Shown: positions 27,324 through 36,619, counted from the first letter of the stretch. The stretch: 64,000 bases of DNA from Streptomyces pactum (GCF_016031615.1 NZ_JACYXC010000001.1:6944001-7008000); one strand, 5' to 3'. Translations and numbers: made by a program. Notes: a model not told the origin generated them from the letters alone.

Positions 27324-28262
27324 CCCCACCGCCCGGTGCCCCCAGGCCGGCAGCCAGACGTCCGCGCCGGGCCGGTCCCGGCGCGCGGAGAGCAGGTGGC
27401 CGCGCAGTTCCGGGAGCACCGGGTGGGGGTTGTCCGCCCGCCAGATCAGTGACATCGGGTAGAGCGGCGCCGGGTCGCGCACCGGGATCCGCCGCAGGTC
27501 GTAGCGGTCCGGCCACAGATACCGCGAGCCCTCGCCGACCAGCGTCGCCAGGTCCGCGGAGTCGGCGATCTCGGCCAGCAGCGCCTCGTTGCCGAACACC
27601 GGTCCCACCACGTCGATGGTGAGCCCGAAGACGGCGGCGAACTCCTCGTAGTAGTCCGCCACCTCGCCCCGGGCGTCCAGGCCGGGCATCCAGATCCGGT
27701 GCCCGGCGAGCTGCCCCGGCGTGACGGCACGGGCGCCGGCGAGCGGGTGGCGCGGCCCGGTGAGCAGTTCGTGCCGCTCCTCGATCACCCGGGCGGTGCG
27801 GATCACCTCCGGCAGGTGGTGCCGCGGGGGGACCGCGTGGAAGGTGGCGTCGATCGTCCCGGCCTCCACCGCGGCGACCGCGCCCTCGACGTCCGCGTCC
27901 AGGGTCACCACGTCCAGCTCCAGCCCGGGGCGCGTCCGGTAGAAGTCCTGGAGGAGCCCGGCGGTCACGATCCGCCGGTTGACGACGTCGACCCGCAGGG
28001 CGCGCCGGCCGGGGCGGACGGAGGCGTCCGCCCGCTCCGCCACCCGCAGCAGCTCCCGGGCGTGCGGCAGGAACGCCTGGCCGTCGATGGTGAGCCGGGC
28101 GCCGCGGGGCGTGCGGGTGAACAGGCGCACCGCCAGGTCGCGCTCCAGTGCGGCGATGCGCTTGGAGACCGCCTGCTGGGTGACCGACAGGCCGGCGGCG
28201 GCATCCTGGAACCGGCCCGCGTCCGCGACGGCGACGAAGGTGCGTACGGCTTCGAGATCCAC
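27318..28262 (-). CDS. LysR-family transcriptional regulator
   Basis: 314 aa. The N-terminal winged helix-turn-helix is typical: LEAVRTFVAVADAGRFQDAAAGLSV, TQQAVSKRIAALERDL and VRLFTRTPRGARLT. The C-terminal part is a LysR substrate-binding domain. LysR proteins usually control a divergent neighbour; here the gene upstream (FHA protein) is on the same strand 45 bases away, so no obvious divergent target exists. The effector is unknown. Confidence 0.93.
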   Translation of the reverse strand: MDLEAVRTFVAVADAGRFQDAAAGLSVTQQAVSKRIAALERDLAVRLFTRTPRGARLTIDGQAFLPHARELLRVAERADASVRPGRRALRVDVVNRRIVTAGLLQDFYRTRPGLELDVVTLDADVEGAVAAVEAGTIDATFHAVPPRHHLPEVIRTARVIEERHELLTGPRHPLAGARAVTPGQLAGHRIWMPGLDARGEVADYYEEFAAVFGLTIDVVGPVFGNEALLAEIADSADLATLVGEGSRYLWPDRYDLRRIPVRDPAPLYPMSLIWRADNPHPVLPELRGHLLSARRDRPGADVWLPAWGHRAVGS

Positions 28263-28307
28263 GCCGGCCCACCCTACGGTCTGCCCGGCCGATCCGCGCG
28301 GAACTGC

Positions 28308-29096
28308 CTAGTCGTCCAGGGCGCGGTCCAGTTCGGTGAGATCCGGCGGGGCGAGGGTGGTGCTGTCGACGAGTTCACGCAGCAGGTTGTGCATGAGGGT
28401 GCCGTCGCACGCGTCGTCGTCCTCCTCCCGCATCAGCTTGCTGCGCACGCACCCGCTCCGGTGCAGCCGCCTGCGCACCGCGCCCACCCGGTCCTGGACC
28501 TTGCGCGTGGTCCAGCCGTACTCCGGCTGCAACACCTGGAGCTGGGCCACCGCCCGCCGGTACACCAGGGGCCGCGGCTCGGGCTCGTAGCGCAGGTACT
28601 CCTGACCGAGGACGATGAGGACCAGCCGTTCCCGGTCGTCGAGCGGCCACCGCTGCGGCGGCACGGTGGGGGCGGTCTCCTTCGTGGCCGGGCCGCTGTC
28701 GTCGTAGTCGGTGACGTACAGCTCGACCAGGTGCTCGCGGTGGCCGGTGCCCCGCACGAACACGGGGGTGTAGCCGGCGGTGAGCGGGACCGGCTCGGTG
28801 GTGGCGTGCAGAAGCAGGCCGTGCGGCAGCCGCAGCAGCTGCTGCCCGGTGTTGCGCAGCCACCAGTTCCGGCCGCGGAACAGCAGTTCACCGTGTCGGC
28901 GGCTGACCCGGGTGTCGTCGACGCCGATCTGCAGCTGCACCTGGGGTCTGGGGCCGCGACCGAAGCGGACGGTGCTGCCGGGCCGGGGAACGACCTGGAT
29001 GCCGCCCGTCAGGGAACGGGCCTGCAGTGTGCCCGGCTGCCGCGGCCGGTCCCCTTCGCGGCGGCGCGCCAGGCTGGGCGGACGACTTACGCTCAT
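28308..29096 (-). CDS. FHA-domain protein with C-terminal helical domain
   Basis: 262 aa. The ATG at 29096 has GGAGAA upstream. An FHA domain (about 25-110) binds phosphothreonine peptides; its key blocks are TVRFGRGP and DTRVSRRHGEL. The C-terminal ~120 residues (AVAQLQVLQPEYGWTTRKVQDRVGAVRRRL) look like a helix-turn-helix-like bundle. The gene follows the membrane Ser/Thr kinase gene by 77 bases on the same strand. It is therefore a likely reader or substrate of that kinase. The long N-terminal extension of the open frame lies upstream of the true start. Confidence 0.85.
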   Translation of the reverse strand: MSVSRPPSLARRREGDRPRQPGTLQARSLTGGIQVVPRPGSTVRFGRGPRPQVQLQIGVDDTRVSRRHGELLFRGRNWWLRNTGQQLLRLPHGLLLHATTEPVPLTAGYTPVFVRGTGHREHLVELYVTDYDDSGPATKETAPTVPPQRWPLDDRERLVLIVLGQEYLRYEPEPRPLVYRRAVAQLQVLQPEYGWTTRKVQDRVGAVRRRLHRSGCVRSKLMREEDDDACDGTLMHNLLRELVDSTTLAPPDLTELDRALDD

Positions 29097-29173
29097 CACC
29101 GTTCTCCATCGGTTCGTGTCGGCGGCGTGGAGGCGGATCCAGTGTGCGGCCCGGGGCCGGGACCCCTCCCGGG

Positions 29174-31054
29174 TCAGGGCGCGGGCAGCTCGGCGGCGGC
29201 CGCGGCGGCCAGGTCGCTGGCCATCGCGCACAGTTCCTTCACGGGCCGCCGCCCACCGACGTACAGGCGCAGCATCTCGGCGGCGGTCTCGGCGTTCACA
29301 CCGCCGTACCGCCGGTGTTCCACGAAGACCGTGCAGGTCTCCTCGCCGTTGCCCTCCGGCACGACGAAGGCGTCGTGGCCGCCGAGCCGGACGGGTTCAC
29401 CGTGCTCCTCCGACAGGGGCTGGTCGCGGTGGAAGCCCACCTCGGCCTCCAGGCCGTCCACGTCCCCCGACCACGTGCACTCCCAATTCGCGACGCCGGT
29501 CTCCGGCTCGTCGCCCGCCAGGCCCGGCACCGCGGACAGTGCCTGTGCGTCGAGCAGTTGGCAGGCGTCCACCCGGGCCAGGGAGGTATCGGGGTAGGCC
29601 GGGGAGCGGCGCGGGAGCGGGCCCCGGTCCAGGATCGCGGCCGCGCTCTGCGCGGCCACGTCGGCGACCCTGCACAGCGTCGCGGTCCCGCCGCCCACCG
29701 AGCCCTTGCCCATGTCGACGCGGACCCCGACGAGGGTGCCGTCGCCGTCGGCACCGGACGGCAGGAGCAGCCGCTCGCACTCGTCGTTCTCCGGCGGTAC
29801 CTCCATGATGCCGATGTCCCCGACGGTTCTGGCCGGTTCGGCCATCTCGGGTGCCGAGCCGTGCCGGAGGTCGAACGCCACGTCGACACGGTTGTGCTCG
29901 TCGGGGTGGACGAGCACGTCGCAGCGGTGGAAGTTCCCGTAGTCCGCGTCCACTTGGGCCACGCCGAACACCCCCAGGGCGGCCGGGTCGGCGAGCGCGC
30001 AGATGTTGGCGGTCCGCGGGTCTCCGATCAGGGATCGTGCCGCCCCTCTCGACGTGGCCCCGGTGACCAGGGCCCGCCGGGCGCCGTCGTCACCGAGGAC
30101 GACGACGAGGCACGCGGCCAGCACGGCGATGCCGGCCCCCGCGGCCACCAGCGGCCACCGCCACCGCTGCCACCAGGTGCCCTCGATGCCCCGGGAGTCG
30201 GCGATCGCGGCCAGGAGCCGCCCGGCCTCGGCGGCGTCCGGGCGCTTGTGCGGATCGCGTCGGAGCATGGCGGAGAGCACCGGGTACAGCGGCCCCAGGG
30301 CATCGGCGTCCATCTCGACGACGCCCTGTTCGGCCTTCCAATACGTCAGCCGTTCGGACTCCTCCTCGCCCTCCGCCTCCGACGTGGGGTCACCGTCCTC
30401 GGTCGCCGCGCCGCCGCGCGGTGGCGAACCGGTGACCAGCGCGTGGAGGGTGGCGGCCAGGCAGAACACGTCCGAGGCGGGCCGGGGGATGCTGCCCCGG
30501 GCCAGTTCCGGGGCGGCGTAGTCGGGGGTGAAGCTGAACGGACCGTTGACCGTCACGGTCTCCGTGCCGCCGAACCGGTAGGCGGCCCCGAAGTCCAGCA
30601 GCTTCGCGGTGCCCCGACCGGTGAGCCCGATGTTCGCAGGCTTGACGTCGCAGTGCACGACGCCGGCGGCGTGCAGGGCCGCGAGTGCGTCGGCCAGCTG
30701 GGCGCCGATACGGGCCGCCCGCCGCGGAGTGACCGGCGGCTGCCGGTCCAGGCCGCCGCCGGGCACGTACTCCATGACGAACCAGTACGTCTCCCGCTCG
30801 CCCGGCCCCGGCGGCACGGTCACCACGTCCAGCAGCGTCACGACGTGCGGGTGGTCGCGGAACTTGGCCATGGCGCGCGGCTCGGCCGGCAGCCGCCGCA
30901 CCGCGGTGTCGCCCTCTCCCTCGATCCGTTCCGGTTTCACCGCCACGTCCTGGCCCACCACCCGGTCGTGGGCCCGCCACACCTCGCCGCTCCGCCCGGT
31001 GCCGATGACATCCCTGAGGACGTACCGGCCGGCCAACTCGTCTCCGGAACGCAC
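29174..31054 (-). CDS. Membrane Ser/Thr protein kinase (PknB-like)
   Basis: About 626 aa. The kinase domain (about 8-270) has the glycine loop GTGRSGEVWRA, the VAIK-type lysine in QDVAVK, the catalytic loop HCDVKPANIGL and DFGAAY. Cys replaces the usual Arg of HRD, so the fold is of the non-RD type. A membrane helix near residue 305 (WPLVAAGAGIAVLAACLVVV) leads to an exported part with two cysteine-containing modules, partly like lipoprotein DUF3558 repeats. GTG 31054 is preferred to ATG 31069 because AGGAGG lies six bases before it. It probably signals cell-envelope state to the FHA protein encoded next. Confidence 0.92.
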   Translation of the reverse strand: MRSGDELAGRYVLRDVIGTGRSGEVWRAHDRVVGQDVAVKPERIEGEGDTAVRRLPAEPRAMAKFRDHPHVVTLLDVVTVPPGPGERETYWFVMEYVPGGGLDRQPPVTPRRAARIGAQLADALAALHAAGVVHCDVKPANIGLTGRGTAKLLDFGAAYRFGGTETVTVNGPFSFTPDYAAPELARGSIPRPASDVFCLAATLHALVTGSPPRGGAATEDGDPTSEAEGEEESERLTYWKAEQGVVEMDADALGPLYPVLSAMLRRDPHKRPDAAEAGRLLAAIADSRGIEGTWWQRWRWPLVAAGAGIAVLAACLVVVLGDDGARRALVTGATSRGAARSLIGDPRTANICALADPAALGVFGVAQVDADYGNFHRCDVLVHPDEHNRVDVAFDLRHGSAPEMAEPARTVGDIGIMEVPPENDECERLLLPSGADGDGTLVGVRVDMGKGSVGGGTATLCRVADVAAQSAAAILDRGPLPRRSPAYPDTSLARVDACQLLDAQALSAVPGLAGDEPETGVANWECTWSGDVDGLEAEVGFHRDQPLSEEHGEPVRLGGHDAFVVPEGNGEETCTVFVEHRRYGGVNAETAAEMLRLYVGGRRPVKELCAMASDLAAAAAAELPAP

Positions 31055-31373
31055 GATCCCCCTCCTCATCCGAGCCCGGCACGCGCGCGGCCCCCACGCC
31101 GCGCGCCGGAACCGAACCTACTGTGCGGAGCGGGGGCTGCGCAGTGCGTTACGACAGGACCGCCGCCCCACACCGGAACCCGGGGGCCATCGGGGCGTCG
31201 AGGGGCCGTCGCGGGGAGGCACCGCGACGGCCGCACCCCGTCCATGAGGGCGCGGCCGCCCGGGGGTGGCAGTCACACCCGGCCGGAGCGGCACCGGGGG
31301 AAGGCGCGGGACGCCGTCCGGCGGCCCGGACCCGGCCGGGGGCCGGACCCGCCGGACACCGGCGGCGGGGGCC
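31055..31373. other. Intergenic region between kinase and alginate lyase genes
   Basis: Both neighbours are on the minus strand, so this holds the kinase promoter and the end of the lyase transcript. No clear promoter hexamers or gene were recognised. A GC-rich stretch at about 31300-31375 may fold. Confidence 0.4.
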
Positions 31374-32621
31374 TCAGCCGCGCCGGCCGTCGGCCTGCGT
31401 CCGGTCCGCTCCCCGGCCGTCGTCATGGGTGACGTGCACCGCGTGGAGCTCCACCTCACCGTAGTTGGCGGTGCCGCACGGGGAGGAGTTGGAGCAGTTG
31501 GCCTGGGTGTAGGCGCCGGCCTTGAAGTAGTTGGTGGAGTCGAAGTGGCCGAGGGTCGTCTCCAGCTCGCCGTTGAAGTAGACCTCGATCTCCCCGTCGC
31601 TCACCACGTACCTGAGCTCGAAGACCGTGCCGAGTGCGTAGTCGTCGGTGATCAGGTGGTGGTGGGCGGTGTCGCCGTCCGTGATCCACAGCTTCGAGCC
31701 CTCCAGACGCAGCACGGTGACGTCGTCGTCACCGCCGTGGATCTGGGCGCCGACGACGTGCGGCTTGTCCTCGGGCAGGTGGGTGAACGCCTCCCGGAGT
31801 GTCATGGTGTGGGTGCCGGCAGTCGAGGACCAGGTGATCTCGTCACCGCCGCCGCTCTCCATCTCCCGCAGCTCGGAGCGGGGATAGCTGGAGCCGCCGG
31901 TGGTGACGCCGTTGACCGGCGCGCGGAACCGCACCGCGTCCCCCGAGTCGGCGACCGTGAAGTAGGGGTCGTGGGAGTAGCCGTCGAGCTGGGGCTGGAA
32001 TATCTCGGTGGGGTCCTCCTCCTCACCGATGGGCAACGTCACCTTCCAGTCGCTCAGGTCCACCACGTCGGCAGGGACCTCGGCACCACCGCCATCACCC
32101 TCGCCGCTCCAGACCTCGACCTCGGTGAGACTGTTCCAGTCGCCCTCGCCCTCCCCTTCGTAGCCGTGACCGAGGTAGCGGATCTGCGAGGTCCGGACGG
32201 GCGCGAAGGAGAACGACTGCAGACCGGTGGTTGTGCCGCTGCTCCTGCCGTCGTGGACGGTGACCCAGCGCGATCCGTCCCAGTACTGGAGCTCGAAGAC
32301 GTTCCGACGGGTGTCGCCCTTGTGGACGGCGAGCTTGACCTGGTTGACGGTGTGGGTCGAGCCGAGGTCCAGCCGCAGCCACGCACCGTCGCCCTCGCCC
32401 GACCACCGGGTGCCGTAGTCGCCGTCCACGACGTTCGCCGGCCGGTTCCCGTCGCTGGTACCGGCCGTGACACCACCGGCGCCGGGCGTCACCTCCACAT
32501 CGGCGGCCCGCGCGGTCGCCGGGACGACCAGCGCCGTCGCCGCCGCCACGAGCGCGGCGACGGCCAACCGCGGCCAGCCGCCTCCCCGGGGCGCCGAACG
32601 GGCCAGACGCGAGAGTTCCAT
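31374..32621 (-). CDS. Secreted alginate lyase (PL7) with N-terminal CBM32/F5-8C domain
   Basis: 415 aa; ATG with GAGGAG seven bases upstream. After a signal peptide (cleaved near TARA-AD) comes a discoidin-type carbohydrate-binding domain (about 40-160: ANVVDGDYGTRWSGEGDGAWLRLDLGS). The PL7 domain follows (about 185-405), with the three family signatures SYPRSELREM, QIHGG and YFKAGAYTQ, the catalytic Arg, Gln, His and Tyr being present. It cleaves alginate by beta-elimination outside the cell. The 70 residues upstream of the chosen start in the open frame are not coding-like. Confidence 0.94.
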   Translation of the reverse strand: MELSRLARSAPRGGGWPRLAVAALVAAATALVVPATARAADVEVTPGAGGVTAGTSDGNRPANVVDGDYGTRWSGEGDGAWLRLDLGSTHTVNQVKLAVHKGDTRRNVFELQYWDGSRWVTVHDGRSSGTTTGLQSFSFAPVRTSQIRYLGHGYEGEGEGDWNSLTEVEVWSGEGDGGGAEVPADVVDLSDWKVTLPIGEEEDPTEIFQPQLDGYSHDPYFTVADSGDAVRFRAPVNGVTTGGSSYPRSELREMESGGGDEITWSSTAGTHTMTLREAFTHLPEDKPHVVGAQIHGGDDDVTVLRLEGSKLWITDGDTAHHHLITDDYALGTVFELRYVVSDGEIEVYFNGELETTLGHFDSTNYFKAGAYTQANCSNSSPCGTANYGEVELHAVHVTHDDGRGADRTQADGRRG

Positions 32622-32833
32622 GGACTCCTCCTCGTGCGTACGGGTCCGCGGCGGCGCTCGATGACGGCGGTGCCGCGACCGACGGGTCGTCGGGCGCGAC
32701 CGTAGAGGGCACGCCCGGGGAGGGGACACGAGGAACCGGAACCCCCTTGCCGCGAGGGCCCGGGCGCCTGAGCCGGCCCGGCGCCCGTCCGCCCGGCATC
32801 CGTGGCCGTCGGCCGCGCCCGCCGCCCGGAACA

Positions 32834-32874
32834 CGGCGGCCCCCGGCGCGCTACGGACGCACCGGGGGCCGCCG
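32834..32874 (-). terminator. Hairpin terminator after the small secreted protein gene
   Basis: Two perfect 13-base arms (CGGCGGCCCCCGG and complement) flank a 15-base loop, seven bases after the stop of the minus-strand gene. The remaining bases up to the alginate lyase start (32622-32833) should hold the lyase promoter. Confidence 0.65.
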
Positions 32875-32880
32875 GCCGGC

Positions 32881-33258
32881 TCAGTACCGGGTGGGGAACA
32901 GGGCGAGCTTCGCCTTGTGGCCGGAGGCCGATTTCACCCAGATCTTCAGGTTGTTGAGCTTGACCGTGCCGCCCGGACCGGTGCTGCCGCTCAGGTGCGC
33001 CCCGCCGCCCGTGGTGGTCGCCGAGAACTTCACCGACCGGGAGCTGATGTGCGTGACCTTGAGCTTCCCGAAGCCGAACTTCCTGCTGTCGACCTTGATC
33101 GTCTGAGGCTTCGACACGGTGATGTCACACCGCCCGTCGTAGCACGACCCGTGCCCGGCGCCCTGCGCCACCGGCGCCATCAGACCGCACCCCAGCGCGC
33201 CCGCCATGGTCAGCGTCACCGCGGTCGCCGCGAATCGCCGGCGCGTATCCGTACTCAT
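32881..33258 (-). CDS. Small secreted protein of unknown function
   Basis: 125 aa; AGGAGG before the ATG. An Arg-rich N-terminus and a hydrophobic stretch ending in APVAQGA form a signal peptide (about 33 residues). The mature ~90 residues have two cysteines in SCYDGRCDI, which probably form a disulfide, and alternating beta-type sequence (IKVDSRKFGFGKLKVTHISS). No enzyme motif is visible. It looks like a compact exported beta-sandwich protein. It has its own terminator and no obvious partner. Confidence 0.75.
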   Translation of the reverse strand: MSTDTRRRFAATAVTLTMAGALGCGLMAPVAQGAGHGSCYDGRCDITVSKPQTIKVDSRKFGFGKLKVTHISSRSVKFSATTTGGGAHLSGSTGPGGTVKLNNLKIWVKSASGHKAKLALFPTRY

Positions 33259-33467
33259 CAGATGGACCTCCTGATTTTGATGGGGAAAATCCCGCCCGGC
33301 GTTTCTAACCCGCCGGTCCCGGGACCCCTCCCGAGGCCAGGGACCTCGCCCCCGCCGGGACTCCGTCGGCGGGGCCGGCCGGCGCCGACCGCCACGCGAG
33401 CACGGCCCTCGCCGCCGCACCGCCGATGAACCGTTCGCTCACGTGATCCCCGGACCGGCCCCGGCGA

Positions 33468-33504
33468 ACAACCGGTGGTTGTGGACCGCCGGTGGAACGG
33501 TTGT
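33468..33504. promoter_or_regulatory. Operator candidate upstream of the MFS gene
   Basis: ACAACC-GGT-GGTTGT (33468-33482) is a perfect 15-base dyad. A third half-site, GGTTGT, lies at 33499-33504, within AACGGTTGTTTGAC. It lies about 85-120 bases before the transporter start and is markedly less GC-rich than its surroundings. A repressor such as a TetR protein is plausible, though none is encoded beside it. Confidence 0.4.
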
Positions 33505-33588
33505 TTGACCTGCGGTCCCGTCCCTCGATTGGCTCTCCCCGGTCAACACCGGTTTGTTCGGGCGAGGCGGAGCAGGGGGCGCGGGGGC

Positions 33589-34839
33589 ATGGGGGACGGA
33601 AGCGGGCTAAGCCCGGCGTTCCGGTGGCTGTGGGCCGCGTACGCGGTCAGTACCTTCGGCAGCCGGCTGGCGTTCGACGCGTTCGCCCTGATCGCGATCC
33701 TCGCCCTGGACGCCGGGCCGGCCCAGGTGTCGGCACTGGCCGCCGCGGGACTCGCGGTGGGGGCGCTGGTGGCGGTGCCGCTCGGGCCGTGGGTGGAGTT
33801 CCGCCGCAAGCGCCCGGTGATGATCGCCATGGACCTGGTCCGGTTCGCGGCGCTGATGAGCGTCCCCGCCGCGTACGCCGCCGGCGTTCTCGGCTTCGCC
33901 CAGCTCCTGGCCGTCTCCGTCGTCGTCGCCGCGGCCGGCATCGCCTTCACCGCGGCCGGCGGCGCGTATCTGAGGGGACTGGTACCGCCGGAGCACCTGG
34001 TCGCCGCCAACGGGCGCCTGGAGTCCACCACCTGGACCGCCACCGTGCTCGGGCCGCCGGTCGGCACGGCCGCGACCGGGCTGTTCGGCCCGGTCCTGAC
34101 CGTGGCCGCGGACGCCGTCAGCCACCTGCTCTCCGCCGCCGGACTCCGGGCGATCGGCGGCGAGGAGCCCGCTCCGCCACGCCCCGCCGGGGACCGGGGC
34201 GGGCTCCGCGCCGGCGACCTGTCCGAAGGGTGGCGGTACATCCTCACCCACCCGGCGCTGCGCCCGCTGTTCCTCAACACCGTCCTGGTCAGCGGTCTGA
34301 TCATGGCGACCTCGCCGCTGCTCGCCGTCCTCATGCTCGGCGATCTGGGGTTCGCCCCCTGGCAGTACGGCCTCGCCTTCGGGCTGCCGTGCGTCGGCGG
34401 CATCGTGGGCGCACGGCTGGCCCACCGGCTGGTCGCGCGGTTCGGCCGGCACCGGGTGCTGCTCACCGCAGGGACGCTGCGCGCGTGCTGGTCGCCGGTC
34501 CTGGCCTTCGTCCGGCCCGGTGCGGCCGGGCTGGTGCTCGTCATCGTGGTCGAGTTCGGGCTGATCACCTGCATGGGCGTGTTCAACCCGGTGTTCGCCG
34601 CCTACCGGCTGGAGCGGACGGCGGCCGACCGCACCGCGCGCACCCTGTCCGCCTGGTCGGTCACCAGCAAGATCACCGTCGCCGTCCTGACCGCACTGTG
34701 GGGTCTGCTGGCGGCCCTCACCGGCCCCCGCGCCGCGATCGCCGCCGCCGGGCTCCTGATGCTGCTCACCCCCCTCCTGCTGCCCCGGCACGACACCTCG
34801 CCGCACCCGGGGAAGGACGCGACCGGCACCCCGGCGTGA
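33589..34839 (+). CDS. MFS transporter
   Basis: 416 aa; the ATG at 33589 is preferred to the in-frame GTG at 33475 since the first transmembrane helix (WLWAAYAVSTFGSRLAF) follows it directly. Ten to twelve hydrophobic helices are visible, with the cytoplasmic loop EFRRKRPVM between helices 2 and 3, as in the MFS drug/macrolide exporters (DHA3-like). Substrate unknown. No resistance or biosynthesis gene is adjacent. A perfect dyad upstream suggests ligand-controlled expression. Confidence 0.9.
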   Translation: MGDGSGLSPAFRWLWAAYAVSTFGSRLAFDAFALIAILALDAGPAQVSALAAAGLAVGALVAVPLGPWVEFRRKRPVMIAMDLVRFAALMSVPAAYAAGVLGFAQLLAVSVVVAAAGIAFTAAGGAYLRGLVPPEHLVAANGRLESTTWTATVLGPPVGTAATGLFGPVLTVAADAVSHLLSAAGLRAIGGEEPAPPRPAGDRGGLRAGDLSEGWRYILTHPALRPLFLNTVLVSGLIMATSPLLAVLMLGDLGFAPWQYGLAFGLPCVGGIVGARLAHRLVARFGRHRVLLTAGTLRACWSPVLAFVRPGAAGLVLVIVVEFGLITCMGVFNPVFAAYRLERTAADRTARTLSAWSVTSKITVAVLTALWGLLAALTGPRAAIAAAGLLMLLTPLLLPRHDTSPHPGKDATGTPA

Positions 34840-34887
34840 TCGCCGGACGCGCGGCGCCGGGACCGGGGGCCGCACGGCCGGCCGGGC

Positions 34888-35880
34888 TCAGCCGGGGACG
34901 GTCCGGAACCGGCGCCGGTACTCGGTCGGGGTGGTGTCCAGCCGCCGGCGGAACGCCCGGACCAGGGTGTCGACGGTGCCGAAACCGCAGTCCGCCGCGA
35001 CGCGTTCGAGGGTGTCGTCGGTGGACTCCAGCCGGGCGCGGGCCCGTTCGACACGGACCGACTCGATGTAGGCGTACGGGGTGGTCCCCAGCTCGCTCTT
35101 GAAGATCCGGGTGAGCTGCCGGTCGCTGACATGGGCGTGCCCGGCGAGCTGGGCGACGGTCAGCGGTTCGGTGATGTGGCGCAGGATGTAGTGGCGCAAC
35201 TGCTCCACGCGCCGCGTCGTGGCGACCTGTTCCAGCGGCACGCTGAACTGGCTCTGACCGGACGGCCGTTTCAGGTACATCACCAGCTGCCGGGCGACCC
35301 GCAGGGCGACGGCCTCCCCGAGGTCGTCGGCGATCAGCGCCAGCGACAGGTCCAGGCAGGCGCTGATCCCCGCGCCCGTCCACACGTTGCCCTCCCGGAT
35401 GAAGATCGGGTCGGCGTCGACCTCCACCGCCGGGTGGTCGGCGGCCAGCCGCTGCGCGGTGGACCAGTGCGTGGTGGCGCGCCTGCCGTCCAGGAGCCCG
35501 GCGGCGGCGAGGATGTGGGCCCCGACGCAGACGGAGGTGACCCGGCGGGACCGGGCGGCCAGCTGCCGCACCCGCTCCACCACGGCCGGATCGACGAGCG
35601 GGTGCACCCGGCGGTCGGCGTCGACCTCCACCGAGCCCGGCACCACCAGCGTGTCGATGCGCCGTGCCGACACCTCCGCGAAGGTGGTGTCGGGCAGCAC
35701 CCGGACCCCGGCACCGGTGACCACCGGGTCCATGGACTCCGCGGCCAGGACCACGGTGTAACCCGCGGCCTCCGCCGTCTCCCGCCGCGCCAGCGAGAAC
35801 ACCTCCGGCGGCCCGGTGACGTCGAGCAGATCGACGCCTCCGAAGACCACGATGACGATCAGTCGTTCGACGGTGTCCAC
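34888..35880 (-). CDS. GlxA-type AraC regulator with DJ-1/PfpI domain
   Basis: 330 aa. The N-terminal DJ-1/PfpI-like domain (about 5-180) includes VVFGGVDLLDVTGPPEVF and SVCVGAHILAAAGLLDGRRATTHW, with the Cys of the nucleophile elbow in SVCVGAH. The C-terminal AraC double helix-turn-helix (about 225-325) includes AQLAGHAHVSDRQLTRIFK and RVAADCGFGTVDTLVRAFRR. It is divergent from two isochorismatase-family hydrolase genes, the standard arrangement in which GlxA-type regulators activate the hydrolase genes next to them. Confidence 0.92.
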   Translation of the reverse strand: MDTVERLIVIVVFGGVDLLDVTGPPEVFSLARRETAEAAGYTVVLAAESMDPVVTGAGVRVLPDTTFAEVSARRIDTLVVPGSVEVDADRRVHPLVDPAVVERVRQLAARSRRVTSVCVGAHILAAAGLLDGRRATTHWSTAQRLAADHPAVEVDADPIFIREGNVWTGAGISACLDLSLALIADDLGEAVALRVARQLVMYLKRPSGQSQFSVPLEQVATTRRVEQLRHYILRHITEPLTVAQLAGHAHVSDRQLTRIFKSELGTTPYAYIESVRVERARARLESTDDTLERVAADCGFGTVDTLVRAFRRRLDTTPTEYRRRFRTVPG

Positions 35881-35952
35881 ACGTCCCCCCGGGGCCGGTC
35901 ACGGTGATGTCGGTTTCTGCATGTTAGACGACATTGCCGACGCGCCGACCGG

Positions 35953-35968
35953 GTCATAGCGTCATAGG
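35953..35968. promoter_or_regulatory. Tandem octamers in the divergent promoter region
   Basis: GTCATAGC is followed immediately by GTCATAGG, between the GlxA-type regulator and the first hydrolase gene. Short direct repeats are the usual sites of AraC proteins. The region 35881-36025 should hold both promoters. Confidence 0.35.
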
Positions 35969-36025
35969 CGCAGGTCACCGCACCGGTGCACCGCATCCCC
36001 CGATCCCGAACCAGGTGGTATCCCC

Positions 36026-36619
36026 ATGCCCAGAACGACACTGCGCGGGCTCAACGGCCTCTCCGACACCCCGGCCTCGCTCGCCGGCGCCACCCTGCTG
36101 CTGATCGACTACCAGAACACCTACACCACCGGCGTGATGGAGCTGGACGGCTGGCAGGCCGCCCTGGACTCCGGAGCCCGGCTGCTGGAGCGCGCCCGCC
36201 GGGAGGGCGCGAAGGTCATCCACGTCGTCAACGACGGCGGGGAGGGCACGCCGTACGACATCCGGGCCGAGATCGGCGCCATCCACCCGAGCGTGGCGCC
36301 GGCCGACGGCGAGCCGGTCGTGGTCAAGGGGGCGCCCGACGCCTTCCACGGCACCGAACTGGACCGGCTGGTGGCGGAGACGGGCCGGAACGACCTGGTG
36401 ATCGCCGGCTTCATGACGCACATGTGCGTGGCGTTCACCGCCCAGGGCGCCTTCCTGCGCGGCCACCACCCCACCGTCGTCGCCGACGCCTGCGCCACCC
36501 GCGCCCTGCCGGTCGCCGGTACCGAACTCGACGCCCGCCAGGTGCACCTCGCCGCCCTCGCCACCATCGCCGACCTCTACGGGGTCGTCGTCGCCACTCC
36601 GGAGGACCTCCGCCGATGA
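36026..36619 (+). CDS. Isochorismatase-family cysteine hydrolase
   Basis: 197 aa. The catalytic triad is visible: Asp in LLIDYQNTY, Lys in VVKGAPDAFHGTEL and Cys in GFMTHMCVAFTAQGA. The cis-peptide motif typical of the family precedes the Cys. Members hydrolyse isochorismate, nicotinamide or N-carbamoyl amines; the substrate cannot be told. The stop overlaps the start of a paralogue (ATGA). It lies divergent to the GlxA-type regulator, so it is probably induced with the paralogue. Confidence 0.92.
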   Translation: MPRTTLRGLNGLSDTPASLAGATLLLIDYQNTYTTGVMELDGWQAALDSGARLLERARREGAKVIHVVNDGGEGTPYDIRAEIGAIHPSVAPADGEPVVVKGAPDAFHGTELDRLVAETGRNDLVIAGFMTHMCVAFTAQGAFLRGHHPTVVADACATRALPVAGTELDARQVHLAALATIADLYGVVVATPEDLRR

